A DNA stretch of 41,750 nt from Oricola nitratireducens (GCF_014904745.1 NZ_JACZCS010000046.1:1-41750); one strand, 5' to 3'; positions 1 through 8,879 are shown, counted from the stretch's first letter. The notes: generated by a model from the letters alone, not told the origin. Numbers and translations: made by a program.

Positions 1-16
1 TGAGCGGATTGCGGGA

Positions 17-775
17 TCACATCATGCCTCCATCCGCGATCAGGATCTGTGCGCTAACCATGCGCGACGCCGTGGATGCCAGAAACAGGCACGGACCGAC
101 CATGTCTTCGGGCTGGATCGGCTCCCTGATGCACTGGCGCCCTATCATCGCTGCCAATCCCTCCTCGGTGACCCAGAGGTCCTTCTGACGCTGAGTCATG
201 ACCCAGCCGGGCGCGATCGCGTTGACCCGGATATTGTCGGGACCGAGCTTTCCGGCCATGCCCTTGGTCAGGCCGACGATGCCGGCCTTTGATGCCGTGT
301 AGGCGGGCATGTCCCCGATGTTGAGCATGTAGGAGGTCGAGGTGAAATTGACGATCGCGCCGCCACCGGCCGCGCGCATGCCGGGCGCGACCGCCTGGAT
401 GGTGAAGAAATGCGGACGCAGGTTGATGGCGAGGTTGTTTTCCCAATAGGCCTCGTCGACCTGCTCGATCTCGTGGCGGTCGTCCCGAGCGGCGTTGTTG
501 ACGAGCACCGTGACGGGTCCGTGCGCCTTCGCGGCCCCGTCGACCGCGGCGCGCAGCGCGTCGATGTCGCGCAGATCGGCTTCGAGGAAAAGCGGCGCAT
601 GGGCCACATCGGGAGAGAGCCGCGCGACCAGCGCCTCGCTCGCCTGCTTCGCGACGTCGATGAATGCGACCTTTGCGCCCTGGGCGGCGAAACCCTCCGT
701 CAGCGCGGCGCCGATCCCCGATCCGCCGCCGGTGATCAGGACGGACGCATCTTTCAGGTCTTCATAGATCGGCAT
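17..775 (-). CDS. SDR family NAD(P)-dependent oxidoreductase
   Basis: Classical short-chain dehydrogenase/reductase of 252 residues, predicted to oxidise or reduce a small alcohol or ketone with NAD(P)(H) in the cytoplasm. Visible motifs are the cofactor loop TGGGSGIG (about residues 15-22), NNA (93-95), the structural Asn114, and the catalytic set Ser146 with YTASK (Tyr159, Lys163); the C-terminus is a normal ADGG-type end. I chose the ATG at 775 because GGGAGGTGG lies just upstream; an in-frame extension to 856 adds 27 residues before the Rossmann fold that look non-homologous. It is the last gene of the leftward run below ptsN, 131 bases away, so co-transcription is possible but unproven. 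Substrate unknown; the family is too broad to name one. Confidence 0.9.
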   Translation of the reverse strand: MPIYEDLKDASVLITGGGSGIGAALTEGFAAQGAKVAFIDVAKQASEALVARLSPDVAHAPLFLEADLRDIDALRAAVDGAAKAHGPVTVLVNNAARDDRHEIEQVDEAYWENNLAINLRPHFFTIQAVAPGMRAAGGGAIVNFTSTSYMLNIGDMPAYTASKAGIVGLTKGMAGKLGPDNIRVNAIAPGWVMTQRQKDLWVTEEGLAAMIGRQCIREPIQPEDMVGPCLFLASTASRMVSAQILIADGGMM

Positions 776-906
776 TGCCACCTCCCGCTGTCTTTTCCCG
801 CGCAAACCCACTGCGATCGGCAAGCGGGTACTTTCGCGGGCCGGACCATATACCACGACCGGAACGGCGGACAGACGGGCGGTGCGGAAATGCGCCGAAG
901 CGTAAA

Positions 907-1371
907 TCAGGCGGCGTTGGAGGCCTGTTCTTCGGTCAGGAAGGCATAAAGCGCGTCGGCATCGGAGGTGGCGCGCAGTTTGCCGATGCGGTTCGGATCG
1001 CGCAGCACGCGGGCGATGCGCGACAGCGCCTTGAGGTGATCCGCGCCGGCGCTTTCCGGCGCCAGCAGCAGGAACACGATGTCGACAGGCTGATCGTCCA
1101 GCGCCTCGAAATCGACCGGGGCATGCAGGCGCGCGAAGACGCCCGCGATGCGGTCGAAATTGGCGAATTTGCCGTGCGGAATGGCGATTCCCTTGCCGAC
1201 GCCGGTCGAGCCGAGACGCTCACGCTGCAAGATCGTGTCGAAAATCGCCCGGGCGGAGATGCCCGTCAATTCCGATGCCTTTTCCGCGACTGCCTGGAGA
1301 AGCTGTTTCTTGGAGCTCACCCTCAAATCCGGGATGATCGCTTCCTGAGTGACAATATCACCGAGATCCAT
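907..1371 (-). CDS. ptsN: Nitrogen-PTS regulatory protein EIIA-Ntr (PtsN)
   Basis: A 154-residue PTS EIIA type-2 domain. It accepts phosphate from NPr in the PtsP-PtsO-PtsN chain and regulates partners such as K+ transporters and nitrogen or carbon functions rather than transporting sugar. The phosphorylation site is seen as GIAIPHGK with His66. The ATG at 1371 is preferred (AAGGA about 8 bases upstream, MDLGDI typical of the family); an upstream in-frame ATG at 1401 would add 10 atypical residues. It follows rpoN and hpf on the same strand, the conserved rpoN-hpf-ptsN arrangement of proteobacteria. The gap to hpf is 66 bases. No dedicated membrane EIIB/EIIC genes are nearby, as expected for the regulatory PTS. 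Confidence 0.95.
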   Translation of the reverse strand: MDLGDIVTQEAIIPDLRVSSKKQLLQAVAEKASELTGISARAIFDTILQRERLGSTGVGKGIAIPHGKFANFDRIAGVFARLHAPVDFEALDDQPVDIVFLLLAPESAGADHLKALSRIARVLRDPNRIGKLRATSDADALYAFLTEEQASNAA

Positions 1372-1437
1372 TCGTCTGTCCTTGCGGATAGTCCAAGCCA
1401 AGGCACGCGCAGTGTAACGCGTTTCGAACGATTACAA

Positions 1438-2019
1438 CTAAGATTGCTTGATCGAGCCCGGATCTATCCAGCCAATGTTTCCGTCGGCGCGGCGGTATAC
1501 GAGATTCACGTCCCCGCTGCCTGCATTGCGGAACACATATACCGGGTTGTCCTGCAGGTCCAGTTGCAAAACCGCGGAAGCCACGGGCATCGTAGCCAGT
1601 TGCATCGACCGCTCGGCGACCACGACGGGCGCGTAGTCGTCGGGAATGGCTTCGTCGTCGCTTTCGGGCAGAGCCTCGAGGACCCGGTAGGCGTATTCCT
1701 CGTTGCGCTGAGCGGCTTCCTCGCTGTTGTGGGACTTCAGCCGGCGCTTGTAGCGGCGAAGGCGTTTTTCGATCCGCTCGGCGGCGGCATCGAAACTGGC
1801 TTGCGGATCCAGAGCCTCACCCGTCGCCTGCAAGACGATGCCCGAGTCGAGATGCAGCATGCAGTCGGTCGTGAACCGCGACCCGGCCTTTTCCACAGTC
1901 ACGTGACCGTTTGCACCGCGGTCGAAATATTTGGAAAGCGCCTCGTCGATTCGGTCCTCGATCCGGATACGAAAGGCGTCGCCAATATCCATGTGTTTTC
2001 CCGAAACGCGCAAACCCAT
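1438..2019 (-). CDS. hpf: Ribosome hibernation promoting factor, long form
   Basis: A 193-residue HPF/RaiA protein that binds the 30S subunit in stationary phase and, in the long form, drives 100S ribosome dimerisation. The N-terminal S30AE domain covers about residues 1-105 (start MGLRVSGKHMDIGDAFR) and the C-terminal dimerisation domain about 130-193 (NPVYVFRN, VNLVYRR). A charged linker joins them. The ATG at 2019 has GGGAG about 7 bases upstream; the longer frame to 2124 encodes an unlikely Cys-rich leader. It lies between rpoN and ptsN, the classic location of the gene once called the sigma-54 modulation protein. A perfect 7-bp hairpin precedes it at 2056-2077. Confidence 0.95.
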   Translation of the reverse strand: MGLRVSGKHMDIGDAFRIRIEDRIDEALSKYFDRGANGHVTVEKAGSRFTTDCMLHLDSGIVLQATGEALDPQASFDAAAERIEKRLRRYKRRLKSHNSEEAAQRNEEYAYRVLEALPESDDEAIPDDYAPVVVAERSMQLATMPVASAVLQLDLQDNPVYVFRNAGSGDVNLVYRRADGNIGWIDPGSIKQS

Positions 2020-2055
2020 TTGCAACTCCCATTGTTTTTGTCTTGAGGCGGCGAG

Positions 2056-2077
2056 CGCCCAAAGCACAGATTGGGCG
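2056..2077 (-). other. Inverted repeat in the hpf leader
   Basis: CGCCCAA, an 8-base loop, then TTGGGCG: a perfect 7-bp stem in the rpoN-hpf gap, ending about 37 bases before the hpf start codon. There is no U-run after it on either strand, so it is not a typical intrinsic terminator. It could be an mRNA stabiliser, a processing site between rpoN and hpf, or a chance repeat. Confidence 0.4.
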
Positions 2078-2145
2078 AAAGAAGCAAGGCTGTGAAGACA
2101 GGCAGGCAGAAAAAAGACGGGCAATCGCGATACGTCGCGTCCGCC

Positions 2146-3690
2146 TCAGCCATTGGCGACGGCAAGGGCGCGCTTTTCCCGGCGGCGCTGGACCGAGGAG
2201 GCGATGTTCATGCCCTCGCGATATTTCGCCACGGTGCGCCGGGCGATGTCGATCCCTTCCTTGCGCAGCATCGTGACAAGCGAATCGTCGGAAAGCACCG
2301 CGTCGGGCGTTTCCTTGTCGATCAGGGCGCGGATGCGCTGGCGCACGGCTTCCGAGGAGTGGCTCTCGTCGGTGCCGTCGCTGGCTCCGATGGCGACGGT
2401 GAAGAAATAGCGGAACTCGAACATGCCGCGCGGGGTGAGCATGTATTTGTTCGCGCTGACGCGGCTGATCGTCGATTCGTGCATTCCGATCGCGTCGGCG
2501 ACCATCTTCATCGTCATCGGCTTCAGTGCGCTGACGCCCTGGACGAGAAACGCGTCCTGCTGGCGCACGATCTCGGTCGCCACCTTGAGAATCGTGGTCG
2601 CGCGCTGGTCGAGACTGCGCTCCAGCCAGGTCGCGTTCTGCAGGCATTCGCTCATGAAGGTCTTCTCGTCGGGATTCAGGCCGGACCGCGAGATCTGTGT
2701 GTAGTAGTCGCGATTGACAAGGATGCGCGGCAGGGCGTCGGGATTGAGCTCGACACGCCAGGTCCGGTCGGCCGCCTCGCGCACCTCGACGTCGTAGATG
2801 ATCGCCTCGGAGGCGGAATGTTCATAGGCAAGACCCGGCCGCGGATCGAGCGTGCGGATTTCGGCCAGCATGTCGACAAGATCGCCCTCGCCGACTCCGC
2901 AAATGCGCGACAAGGTTCGAAAATCGCGCTTCGCAAGCAGCGGCAGATTTTCGATCAGCGCCGCCATGGCGGGATCGAACCTGTCCTTGCGACGCAGCTG
3001 CAACGCGAGGCACTCGGCGAGATTGCGGGCGAAGACGCCGGGCGGATCCATCTGCTGCAACACGCCGAGGACGGCGTCGATGTCCTCGACCTCGCAGCCG
3101 AGCCGCTCGGCCAGCTCGTCGAAATCGACTTCGATGTAACCACTCGGATCGAGCGAATCGACGAGTTCATGGGCGATGGCGCGATCGGAGACAGTGCGCA
3201 GCGTCAGCGCGATCTGCTCGATCAGGTGATCGCGCAGCGACGTCGTGGCCGCGACGATCTCCTGGAAGTCGAAATCCGAATCCGGATTGGCGCTGAAATC
3301 GGTGCCGGTCGTCGCGCCTCTGTGCATGGCCGAAGCCGCGCCAGCCCCGGGATCGGCGTGGCCCGGATCATCCGGAAAGACATTGTCGAGCGAGGTGTCG
3401 AGACGGTCGGCGATCGTCGTTGCGCTGACTTCGAGTTCTTCCATCGACGACCAGTCGGACGCCAATTCGCTGTCGCCGATGTCATCCTGGGCCGGTGACG
3501 GATTGTCCGCGTCGGACGAATAGTCCTCGGCGCCTGTCGATTCCAGCAGCGGATTGTTCTCGATCTGCTCCTGCACGAAGCGATCGAGCTCAAGCTGCGT
3601 GAACTGCAACAGCCTGATCGACTGCAGAAGCTGCGGCGTCATCACCATCGACTGACTTTGACGCAAATTGAGTTTGGCCGATAATGCCAT
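2146..3690 (-). CDS. rpoN: RNA polymerase sigma-54 factor
   Basis: Sigma-54 (514 residues) directs RNA polymerase to -24/-12 promoters and needs AAA+ activators such as NtrC. Region I is seen as LRQSQSMVMTPQLLQSIRLL (start of protein), followed by an acidic linker (about 50-130), the core-binding domain (about 135-320), the HTH region (about 370-400) and the signature RpoN box ARRTVAKYRE (483-492). The start at 3690 (MALSAKLNLRQ) matches the family; a GGAGG about 15 bases upstream is a little far away, and the extension to 3747 has no family likeness and runs into a possible promoter. It stands 136 bases below lptB and heads the rpoN-hpf-ptsN group. Confidence 0.97.
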   Translation of the reverse strand: MALSAKLNLRQSQSMVMTPQLLQSIRLLQFTQLELDRFVQEQIENNPLLESTGAEDYSSDADNPSPAQDDIGDSELASDWSSMEELEVSATTIADRLDTSLDNVFPDDPGHADPGAGAASAMHRGATTGTDFSANPDSDFDFQEIVAATTSLRDHLIEQIALTLRTVSDRAIAHELVDSLDPSGYIEVDFDELAERLGCEVEDIDAVLGVLQQMDPPGVFARNLAECLALQLRRKDRFDPAMAALIENLPLLAKRDFRTLSRICGVGEGDLVDMLAEIRTLDPRPGLAYEHSASEAIIYDVEVREAADRTWRVELNPDALPRILVNRDYYTQISRSGLNPDEKTFMSECLQNATWLERSLDQRATTILKVATEIVRQQDAFLVQGVSALKPMTMKMVADAIGMHESTISRVSANKYMLTPRGMFEFRYFFTVAIGASDGTDESHSSEAVRQRIRALIDKETPDAVLSDDSLVTMLRKEGIDIARRTVAKYREGMNIASSVQRRREKRALAVANG

Positions 3691-3732
3691 CCCCGTCTGT
3701 CCGAACCTCCTACCCGTTACCAAACTGGCCCG

Positions 3733-3761
3733 AAAATTGCTTATCACGGACCGGCTGTCAA
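3733..3761 (-). promoter_or_regulatory. Possible rpoN promoter
   Basis: On the minus strand TTGACA (3761-3756) is a perfect -35 hexamer. A 17-base spacer leads to AATTTT, which is a poor -10. It would start transcription about 35 bases before the chosen rpoN start and supports the short model of the protein. Weak support only. Confidence 0.3.
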
Positions 3762-3826
3762 ACGGTTAAGCCGAACCGGCCAATACGGCAAGCGCTCCAG
3801 GCGGCGGGACAGGCCACTATCCGGTC

Positions 3827-4639
3827 TTAGAGGGAGAACTGTTCGCCCAGATAGAGGCGGCGGACATCGGGGTTGGCGATGATCTCGTCGGGCTTGCCCT
3901 GGGTCAGCACCTTGCCGGCATGAATGATGTAGGCGCGGTCGATCAGGCCGAGCGTCTCGCGCACATTGTGGTCGGTGATCAGCACGCCGATGCCGCGCTG
4001 GGTCAGATGGCGGACGAGTTGCTGGATATCGGACACGGCGATCGGATCGACGCCGGCAAAGGGCTCGTCGAGCAGCATGAAAGCGGGATCGGAGGCAAGC
4101 GCGCGGGCGATCTCGCAACGCCGGCGCTCGCCGCCGGACAGCGCGATGGAGGGCGCCTTGCGCAGATGGCCGATGGAAAATTCCTCGAGCAGCGCATCGA
4201 GCTTCTTCTGGCGCTCCCCGGCGCTTTTCTCGACGACTTCGAGCACCGCCATGATGTTCTTTTCGACTGACAACCCCCGGAAGATCGAGGCTTCCTGCGG
4301 CAGATAGCCGATACCGAGGCGGGCGCGCTGATACATCGGCATGGCCGTGACGTCATTGCCATCGATCAGGATATGGCCCTCGTCGACGGGCACGAGGCCG
4401 GTGACCATGTAGAAACAGGTGGTCTTGCCGGCACCGTTGGGCCCGAGCAGTCCGACGGCCTCGCCGGCGCGCACGCCCATGGTGGCACCGTCGACGACCT
4501 TGCGGCCGCGATAGCTCTTGGTCAGCCCGCGCGCGATCAGCGTGCCCTGCAGGTTGCGGCCGCGCAGGCCGGGCGTATCCGCTGGCTCGGCGGGGTCCGG
4601 CTTGCCGGCGCCGCGGCGGAAGAAATTCAGGCTGGACAC
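3827..4639 (-). CDS. lptB: LPS export ABC transporter ATP-binding protein LptB
   Basis: The cytoplasmic ATPase (270 residues) of LptB2FGC, which extracts lipopolysaccharide from the inner membrane and pushes it onto the LptA bridge. Motifs seen: Walker [11 protein letters not shown]-loop YLPQEAS, signature LSGGERRR, Walker B MLLDEP and H-loop ITDHNVRET. The conserved ATPase is preceded by a basic N-terminal tail of about 37 residues, which rhizobial LptB proteins also carry. The best start is GTG at 4639, 13 bases after the lptA stop; an ATG further upstream lies inside lptA. The genes lptC-lptA-lptB form one unit; the permeases LptF and LptG are not in the window. Confidence 0.95.
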   Translation of the reverse strand: MSSLNFFRRGAGKPDPAEPADTPGLRGRNLQGTLIARGLTKSYRGRKVVDGATMGVRAGEAVGLLGPNGAGKTTCFYMVTGLVPVDEGHILIDGNDVTAMPMYQRARLGIGYLPQEASIFRGLSVEKNIMAVLEVVEKSAGERQKKLDALLEEFSIGHLRKAPSIALSGGERRRCEIARALASDPAFMLLDEPFAGVDPIAVSDIQQLVRHLTQRGIGVLITDHNVRETLGLIDRAYIIHAGKVLTQGKPDEIIANPDVRRLYLGEQFSL

Positions 4640-4652
4640 CGTCGGGCGGCCC

Positions 4653-5219
4653 TCAATTGCCGCGCGCGGAGCGCGGCTGCAGCAGGATGGTCGGACGCGA
4701 ACCGGCGTCACCGCAGCCGTGAAGCGTGGCGCGGCCGGTTTGCATCGCAACGGTCAGCTTGCAGCCGGTCGCGACATTGCCGTCCTGGGACAGCGTCACG
4801 CGCTTGCCGGAAAGAACCAACACCTGGGACTGCATGTTGAAGACGCCGGTGTCGCCGGTGGCGACCTGCGTACCTGACTGAATGTTGACGCCGCCGGTCG
4901 CTTCCAGCCGCTCGATCTGCGACGAGCTGGAAGTCATTGTGGCGCCGGTACCGTCCTTGAGGTAGTGGATCGTCAACTTGCCGGTGCGCAGAATGGTCGG
5001 CCCCTGGACGACGCTGACATTGCCGGTAAAGATCGCCACGCTCTTGTCCTCGAGGACCTCGAGTTTATCGCCCTCGATCTGAACCGGCTTGTCGCCGGTC
5101 AGCTGAAGCCCGGTATTGCGCGTCGTCTGCGCGTGCGCGACGCCGGGGGCGAGCACCGGGGCAATCAGCAGCAGCACGGCCAAAAAGGCCGGCATGCGGG
5201 AAGAGAGCTGTCTGCGCAT
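4653..5219 (-). CDS. lptA: Periplasmic LPS-bridge protein LptA
   Basis: An OstA/LptA-like protein of 188 residues that forms the periplasmic bridge carrying LPS from LptC to LptD. A Sec signal peptide is visible: basic start MRRQLSSRM, hydrophobic core [13 protein letters not shown], cleavage around AHA-Q (about residue 30). The mature part is beta-rich with the OstA repeat phrases [11 protein letters not shown] and [10 protein letters not shown]. Two ATGs compete: 5237 overlaps the lptC stop as ATGA, but 5219 has GAAGGA six bases upstream and gives a normal signal peptide, so 5219 is chosen. It is translationally close to lptC and lptB. Confidence 0.93.
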   Translation of the reverse strand: MRRQLSSRMPAFLAVLLLIAPVLAPGVAHAQTTRNTGLQLTGDKPVQIEGDKLEVLEDKSVAIFTGNVSVVQGPTILRTGKLTIHYLKDGTGATMTSSSSQIERLEATGGVNIQSGTQVATGDTGVFNMQSQVLVLSGKRVTLSQDGNVATGCKLTVAMQTGRATLHGCGDAGSRPTILLQPRSARGN

Positions 5220-5233
5220 GGTCGTTCCTTCGT

Positions 5234-5941
5234 TCATCCGCCCGAACCGGCATCGGGTCCCGCATCGGAAACCGTTGATTTGAATATGGCCGGCTGTACC
5301 ACAAGTCTGACGCGACTTTCAAAGAGCAATCGTGCGCCATTGTCATCGATCTGCAAGCGATCGGCTTCGATAACGACACCGGGCATGGAAATGCGCACCG
5401 GATCGGAGGTCGTGAGCGAACCGGCAGCGAGATCGATCGCCGCCGAGCCGAAATTTGCGCGCATGCCGTCGGTGGTTTTGACAGCGAGCGATTCCTTGAA
5501 GTCGAGCGTGTTGGCTTCGGAGTTCAAGACACCGCCGGGCGCCGTGACCTGGGCGCTGACGCCGTTTTCCATCGGCAAAGTGGCCTGGATGTGTTCGAGG
5601 TTGATGATGCCGGTTCCCGTCAGGTCCTGAATTGCGCGCGCAGCGCGCACCGAATAGGGTTTGTCGTCTGTGGTGAAGCCGTCGACCTTGGGATTGGCCA
5701 TGACCAGCTTGCCATCGCGGATGGTTCCGCCGGACAGGTCGAGGGAAACGCCAGGGGCGATACGTTGCAGCCACATGTAGCCGCCCGCGACGAAAATGAT
5801 CGCGACCGCGATCACCGGCAGCGCGAGCTTGGCGAAGCGGACCCGGCCGGAATGTGAGCGGGCACTGCGGTATGCGCGCTGGCGATCCCCGCCGCGCATT
5901 TGCGCCACGCCGCTGCCGCCGATTTTGTCATTTCCGTGCAT
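5234..5941 (-). CDS. lptC: LPS export protein LptC
   Basis: Bitopic inner-membrane protein of the LPS export machine, 235 residues in this model. It has a basic cytoplasmic tail (RAYRSARSHSGRVRF), one transmembrane helix (about residues 40-58, LALPVIAVAIIFVAGGYMW) and a periplasmic LptC/OstA-like beta domain to the end. The start is uncertain: ATG 5941 is used, ATG 5899 and ATG 6019 are alternatives, and none has a strong ribosome-binding site. It is divergent from sppA, with 140 bases between the starts. In several rhizobia a ribonuclease D gene precedes lptC; here sppA occupies that place on the other strand. Confidence 0.9.
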   Translation of the reverse strand: MHGNDKIGGSGVAQMRGGDRQRAYRSARSHSGRVRFAKLALPVIAVAIIFVAGGYMWLQRIAPGVSLDLSGGTIRDGKLVMANPKVDGFTTDDKPYSVRAARAIQDLTGTGIINLEHIQATLPMENGVSAQVTAPGGVLNSEANTLDFKESLAVKTTDGMRANFGSAAIDLAAGSLTTSDPVRISMPGVVIEADRLQIDDNGARLLFESRVRLVVQPAIFKSTVSDAGPDAGSGG

Positions 5942-6081
5942 CAAATGATCTCGCCAAGCCGCCAATGCGCCAATATGGTGATTCCCGAATATCGCCATGA
6001 AGTGGTAATGCGTCGGCAAAACGCAAGTTTTCGCCGGCTCCGCATTCGTTCAAGAAACAGGAAAACAGCTCCGGGAACACC

Positions 6082-7035
6082 ATGTCCGATCATTTCGCCG
6101 ACGACATCATCGACCGCAGACGGCTGCGGCGCAAACTGACTTTCTGGCGTGTCGCGGCCGTCGTGGTAACGCTTGTCTGCCTTTTCGCGATCGCCTACGC
6201 CTCCATGACCGAGGAACATTTCGGCGAAAAATCGCGGCCGCATATCGCCAAGGTTAAAATCGAGGGCACGATCCTCGAGGACGAGGCGCTTCTCGGCGTG
6301 TTGAAGGAAATCGGCAAGAGCGAGGCGGTCAAAGGCGTCATTCTCTCGGTTGATTCGCCCGGCGGAACAACGGCCGGCGGCGAAGCCATTTTCGATGCGG
6401 TACGCAAGATCGCCGCTGACAAGCCGGTCGTCGCCCAGGTCGGCACTCTGGCGGCGTCCGCCGGCTACATGATCGCTTCGGCGGCCGACCACATCATCGC
6501 GCGCCAGACCTCGATCGTCGGCTCGATCGGCGTGCTGGTGCAGTATCCGAACCTCACCAAGCTGCTCGACAATGTCGGCGTCGACGTGCGCACGATCAAG
6601 TCGAGCCCGCTCAAGGCCGAGCCGGGCATGTTCGACGAGCCGCCGCCCGGCGCCGAAGAGATGATCCGGCGGATGATTCTCGACAGCTACGCATGGTTCA
6701 AGAACCTGGTGAAGGATCGGCGCGGGCTCACCGACGCGGAAATCTCCACGCTCGCCGACGGCTCGGTCTTCACCGGCCGTCAGGCGCTCGAGCGCAAGCT
6801 GGTCGACGGGCTCGGCGGCGAGGAAGCCGCCAAGGACTGGCTGGTTTCGAAAGGCATCGATGCCGATCTCAAGGTCGTCGAATGGAAGAAACCGGCGCCG
6901 GCGGGCGGACTGTTCTGGGCGCGCGCCATGGCGAACTGGTTCGGTTTCGACCTCGGGAAAAAATCCGCCGCCGAGGCGATTTCGCAACGTCTTCTCCTTG
7001 ACGGTCTGATTTCGGTTTGGCACGTTGGCCGCTGA
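6082..7035 (+). CDS. sppA: Signal peptide peptidase SppA, short form
   Basis: Membrane-bound serine-lysine protease of 317 residues (clan SK, family S49) that degrades signal peptides left in the membrane. One N-terminal transmembrane segment is visible (about 20-40, [17 protein letters not shown]). The catalytic domain carries SVDSPGGT, the nucleophile in TLAASAGY (Ser126) and a candidate general-base lysine in [10 protein letters not shown] (Lys178). This is the single-domain type forming oligomers, not the double-length E. coli form. It heads a rightward run with ihfB 34 bases downstream, a pairing also common in rhizobia. Confidence 0.95.
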   Translation: MSDHFADDIIDRRRLRRKLTFWRVAAVVVTLVCLFAIAYASMTEEHFGEKSRPHIAKVKIEGTILEDEALLGVLKEIGKSEAVKGVILSVDSPGGTTAGGEAIFDAVRKIAADKPVVAQVGTLAASAGYMIASAADHIIARQTSIVGSIGVLVQYPNLTKLLDNVGVDVRTIKSSPLKAEPGMFDEPPPGAEEMIRRMILDSYAWFKNLVKDRRGLTDAEISTLADGSVFTGRQALERKLVDGLGGEEAAKDWLVSKGIDADLKVVEWKKPAPAGGLFWARAMANWFGFDLGKKSAAEAISQRLLLDGLISVWHVGR

Positions 7036-7069
7036 ATGCCGGCATGTCCGACCGGACGGAGGGGCCGCC

Positions 7070-7348
7070 TTGATCAAATCCGAACTGGTTCAAATCATCG
7101 CCAACAGGAATCCGCACCTGTTCCAGCGCGACGTTGAAAATATCGTCAATGCGGTGTTCGACGAAATCACGGACAGCCTGTCACACGGCAACCGGGTGGA
7201 ACTGCGCGGATTTGGCGCATTCTCGGTGAAGAACCGGCCCGCACGGGAGGGAAGAAACCCGCGTACCGGCGAAAAGGTGGCCGTCGAGGAGAAATGGGTG
7301 CCTTTCTTCAAGACGGGCAAGGAACTGCGCGAGCGGCTCAACAAGTAA
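7070..7348 (+). CDS. ihfB: Integration host factor subunit beta
   Basis: DNA-bending protein of 92 residues which pairs with IhfA; it is needed for looping at many sigma-54 promoters and for nucleoid structure. It is recognised from [15 protein letters not shown], the beta-arm region [21 protein letters not shown] and the end [16 protein letters not shown]. The start is TTG at 7070, with GGAGG about 7 bases upstream; an ATG at 7025 would add 15 residues overlapping the sppA end. Translation from TTG gives exactly the family length and N-terminus. Confidence 0.96.
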   Translation: MIKSELVQIIANRNPHLFQRDVENIVNAVFDEITDSLSHGNRVELRGFGAFSVKNRPAREGRNPRTGEKVAVEEKWVPFFKTGKELRERLNK

Positions 7349-7357
7349 CCGCGTATG

Positions 7358-7380
7358 CGCCGGGCTTGACAGTCCCGGCG
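7358..7380 (+). other. GC-rich hairpin after ihfB
   Basis: CGCCGGG, a 9-base loop, CCCGGCG: a perfect 7-bp stem just after the ihfB stop. No T-run follows, so intrinsic termination is doubtful; it may protect the ihfB mRNA end or attenuate read-through into the LapA-domain gene. Confidence 0.35.
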
Positions 7381-7401
7381 GCTTGCTGGAGTTGATACGC
7401 C

Positions 7402-7746
7402 ATGATCCGGCGGCTGATTTCAATTTTCATCCTCATTCCCCTGGCGATCGTGCTGATCGCGCTCGCGGTGGCGAATCGCGGCTCGGCACCGCTGCATTTC
7501 GACGTGTTTAATCCGCAGAATCCGGCGCTGACCGTCAATGCGCCGATGTTCATCTGGCTGTTCGCCGCAGCGGCAATCGGCATCATCGCCGGCGGCGTTG
7601 GCGCCTGGATCGCGCAGGGCAAGCACCGCAAGCGCGAACGCCGCTACAGGAAGGAGGCCGACAGCCTGCGTTTCGAGGTCGAGGACACCAAGCGCAAGGC
7701 GGGCACCGACACAGAGGCCGGCAAGTCGCTCGTCCTGTCGCGCTGA
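7402..7746 (+). CDS. LapA-domain (DUF1049) inner-membrane protein
   Basis: A 114-residue protein with two predicted transmembrane helices (about 5-23, ISIFILIPLAIVLIALAVA, and 48-69, MFIWLFAAAAIGIIAGGVG) and a charged C-terminal tail (KHRKRERRYRKEADSLRFEVED) that could form a short coiled coil. This is the layout of the LapA/YciS family, which in E. coli works with LapB in control of LPS synthesis through LpxC turnover. No lapB is in the window. A GGAG about 11 bases before the ATG serves as ribosome-binding site. The link to LPS control is inference from the family. Confidence 0.85.
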   Translation: MIRRLISIFILIPLAIVLIALAVANRGSAPLHFDVFNPQNPALTVNAPMFIWLFAAAAIGIIAGGVGAWIAQGKHRKRERRYRKEADSLRFEVEDTKRKAGTDTEAGKSLVLSR

Positions 7747-7759
7747 ACCGGGACATTTC

Positions 7760-8713
7760 ATGAAATTCATTTCCGCCGAAGACCTCGACCGCCTTTTCAC
7801 CTTCGAAAAAGTGATCGATGCGCTGGGGCAAGCCTTCGCGACCGGCGTCAACGCGCCGATGCGCCACCACCACACGATCGAGCGGACCGGCGGCGCCGAC
7901 CAGACGCTGTTATTGATGCCCGCATGGAGCAAGGACGTCACCGACGGCCATATCGGCGTCAAGATCGCGACCGTGACGCCGGACAACGGCAAGATTTCCC
8001 TGCCCGCCGTGATGGCCTCCTACATCCTGATGGACGGCAAGACCGGCGCGCCGCAGACGCTGATCGATGGAACCCGGTTGACGCTGTGGCGCACATCCTG
8101 CGCCTCGGCGCTTGCTGCGCGCTATCTGGCGCCGAAAGATCCCAACACGCTGCTGGTCGTCGGTGCGGGCGAACTGGCGCCGTTCCTTGCCCGCGCGCAT
8201 GCCAGCGTGCGGCCGTACAAGCGAATCGTCGTGTGGAACCGGTCCGCCGGAAACGCCGAGAAACTGGCGGCGGCGCTGCAGGCGGACGGGTTCGACGCCA
8301 GCGCCACGACCGACCTCGACGCAGCCGTACCGCAGGCCGACACGATCGCCGCGGCGACACTCTCCGGCGTTCCGCTGATCAAGGGCGCGCTGGTGAAACA
8401 GGGCACGCATATCGATCTCGTCGGCGCGTTCACGCCGCAAATGCGCGAGAGCGACGACGACTGCATCCGCCGCGCCTCGATCTTCGTCGACACCTACGAG
8501 GGCGCGACGAAGGAAGGCGGCGACATCGTCCAGCCATTGAAGACCGGCGTGATGAGCGAAAAGGACATCAAGGCGGACCTGCACGCGCTTTCTTCCGGCA
8601 CGCATGGCGGCCGGGCCGGCGACGACGAGATCACGCTATTCAAATCGACCGGGGCGGCGCTGGAAGACCTCGCGGCGGCGACCCTAGCCGCGGAGCTTTC
8701 AGCCGAAAACTGA
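7760..8713 (+). CDS. Ornithine cyclodeaminase / mu-crystallin family protein
   Basis: A 317-residue NAD(P)-dependent enzyme of the OCD/mu-crystallin family. The N-terminal part holds the substrate-binding beta fold (RHHHTIER, GVKIATVTPDN, DGKTGAPQTLIDGTRLTLWRT); the Rossmann domain follows at LLVVGAGELAPFLARAH. IDLVGAFTPQMRESD resembles the form seen in ketimine or pyrroline-2-carboxylate reductases as well as cyclodeaminases, so the reaction (ornithine to proline, or reduction of a cyclic imino acid) cannot be settled here. The ATG at 7760 follows the LapA-domain gene by 13 bases; a longer in-frame opening from 7538 lies inside that gene and is rejected. Its 3' end overlaps a small gene on the other strand by 15 bases. 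Confidence 0.88.
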   Translation: MKFISAEDLDRLFTFEKVIDALGQAFATGVNAPMRHHHTIERTGGADQTLLLMPAWSKDVTDGHIGVKIATVTPDNGKISLPAVMASYILMDGKTGAPQTLIDGTRLTLWRTSCASALAARYLAPKDPNTLLVVGAGELAPFLARAHASVRPYKRIVVWNRSAGNAEKLAAALQADGFDASATTDLDAAVPQADTIAAATLSGVPLIKGALVKQGTHIDLVGAFTPQMRESDDDCIRRASIFVDTYEGATKEGGDIVQPLKTGVMSEKDIKADLHALSSGTHGGRAGDDEITLFKSTGAALEDLAAATLAAELSAEN

Positions 8714-8806
8714 CCCGATCAGTTCGCCGATCACGAAAAGCAGAACGCAGAGCGCAAGCCCCCGGAAAAAGACGATCGTCACGTTCTCGCGGCAAGGCTT
8801 CGGCAT
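8699..8806 (-). CDS. Putative 35-residue membrane microprotein
   Basis: A short reading frame of 35 codons plus stop. It opens with a polar basic stretch (MPKPCREN) and continues as one hydrophobic segment (roughly residues 10-34, including LALCVLLFVIGELIG), a single-helix membrane microprotein. A purine-rich AGAGGGG lies about 5 bases before the ATG at 8806, and GATAAT, a good -10, is some 30 bases further upstream. It converges on the ornithine cyclodeaminase-family gene and overlaps its last 15 bases. No function can be named. It could be a chance frame; the ribosome-binding site and clean topology are why it is listed. Confidence 0.45.
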   Translation of the reverse strand: MPKPCRENVTIVFFRGLALCVLLFVIGELIGSVFG

Positions 8807-8879
8807 CGGCCCCTCTCTCCCAACAGAGATGGATTATCGGAGCAGGCCGCCCGTAGCGTCGATGATGGCAAAGGCCCGT

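Noticed and set aside
1372-3826. Sigma-54 (-24/-12) promoters around rpoN, hpf and ptsN
   Set aside because: I looked for TGGCAC-N5-TTGC and its complement in the gaps and saw no convincing match.
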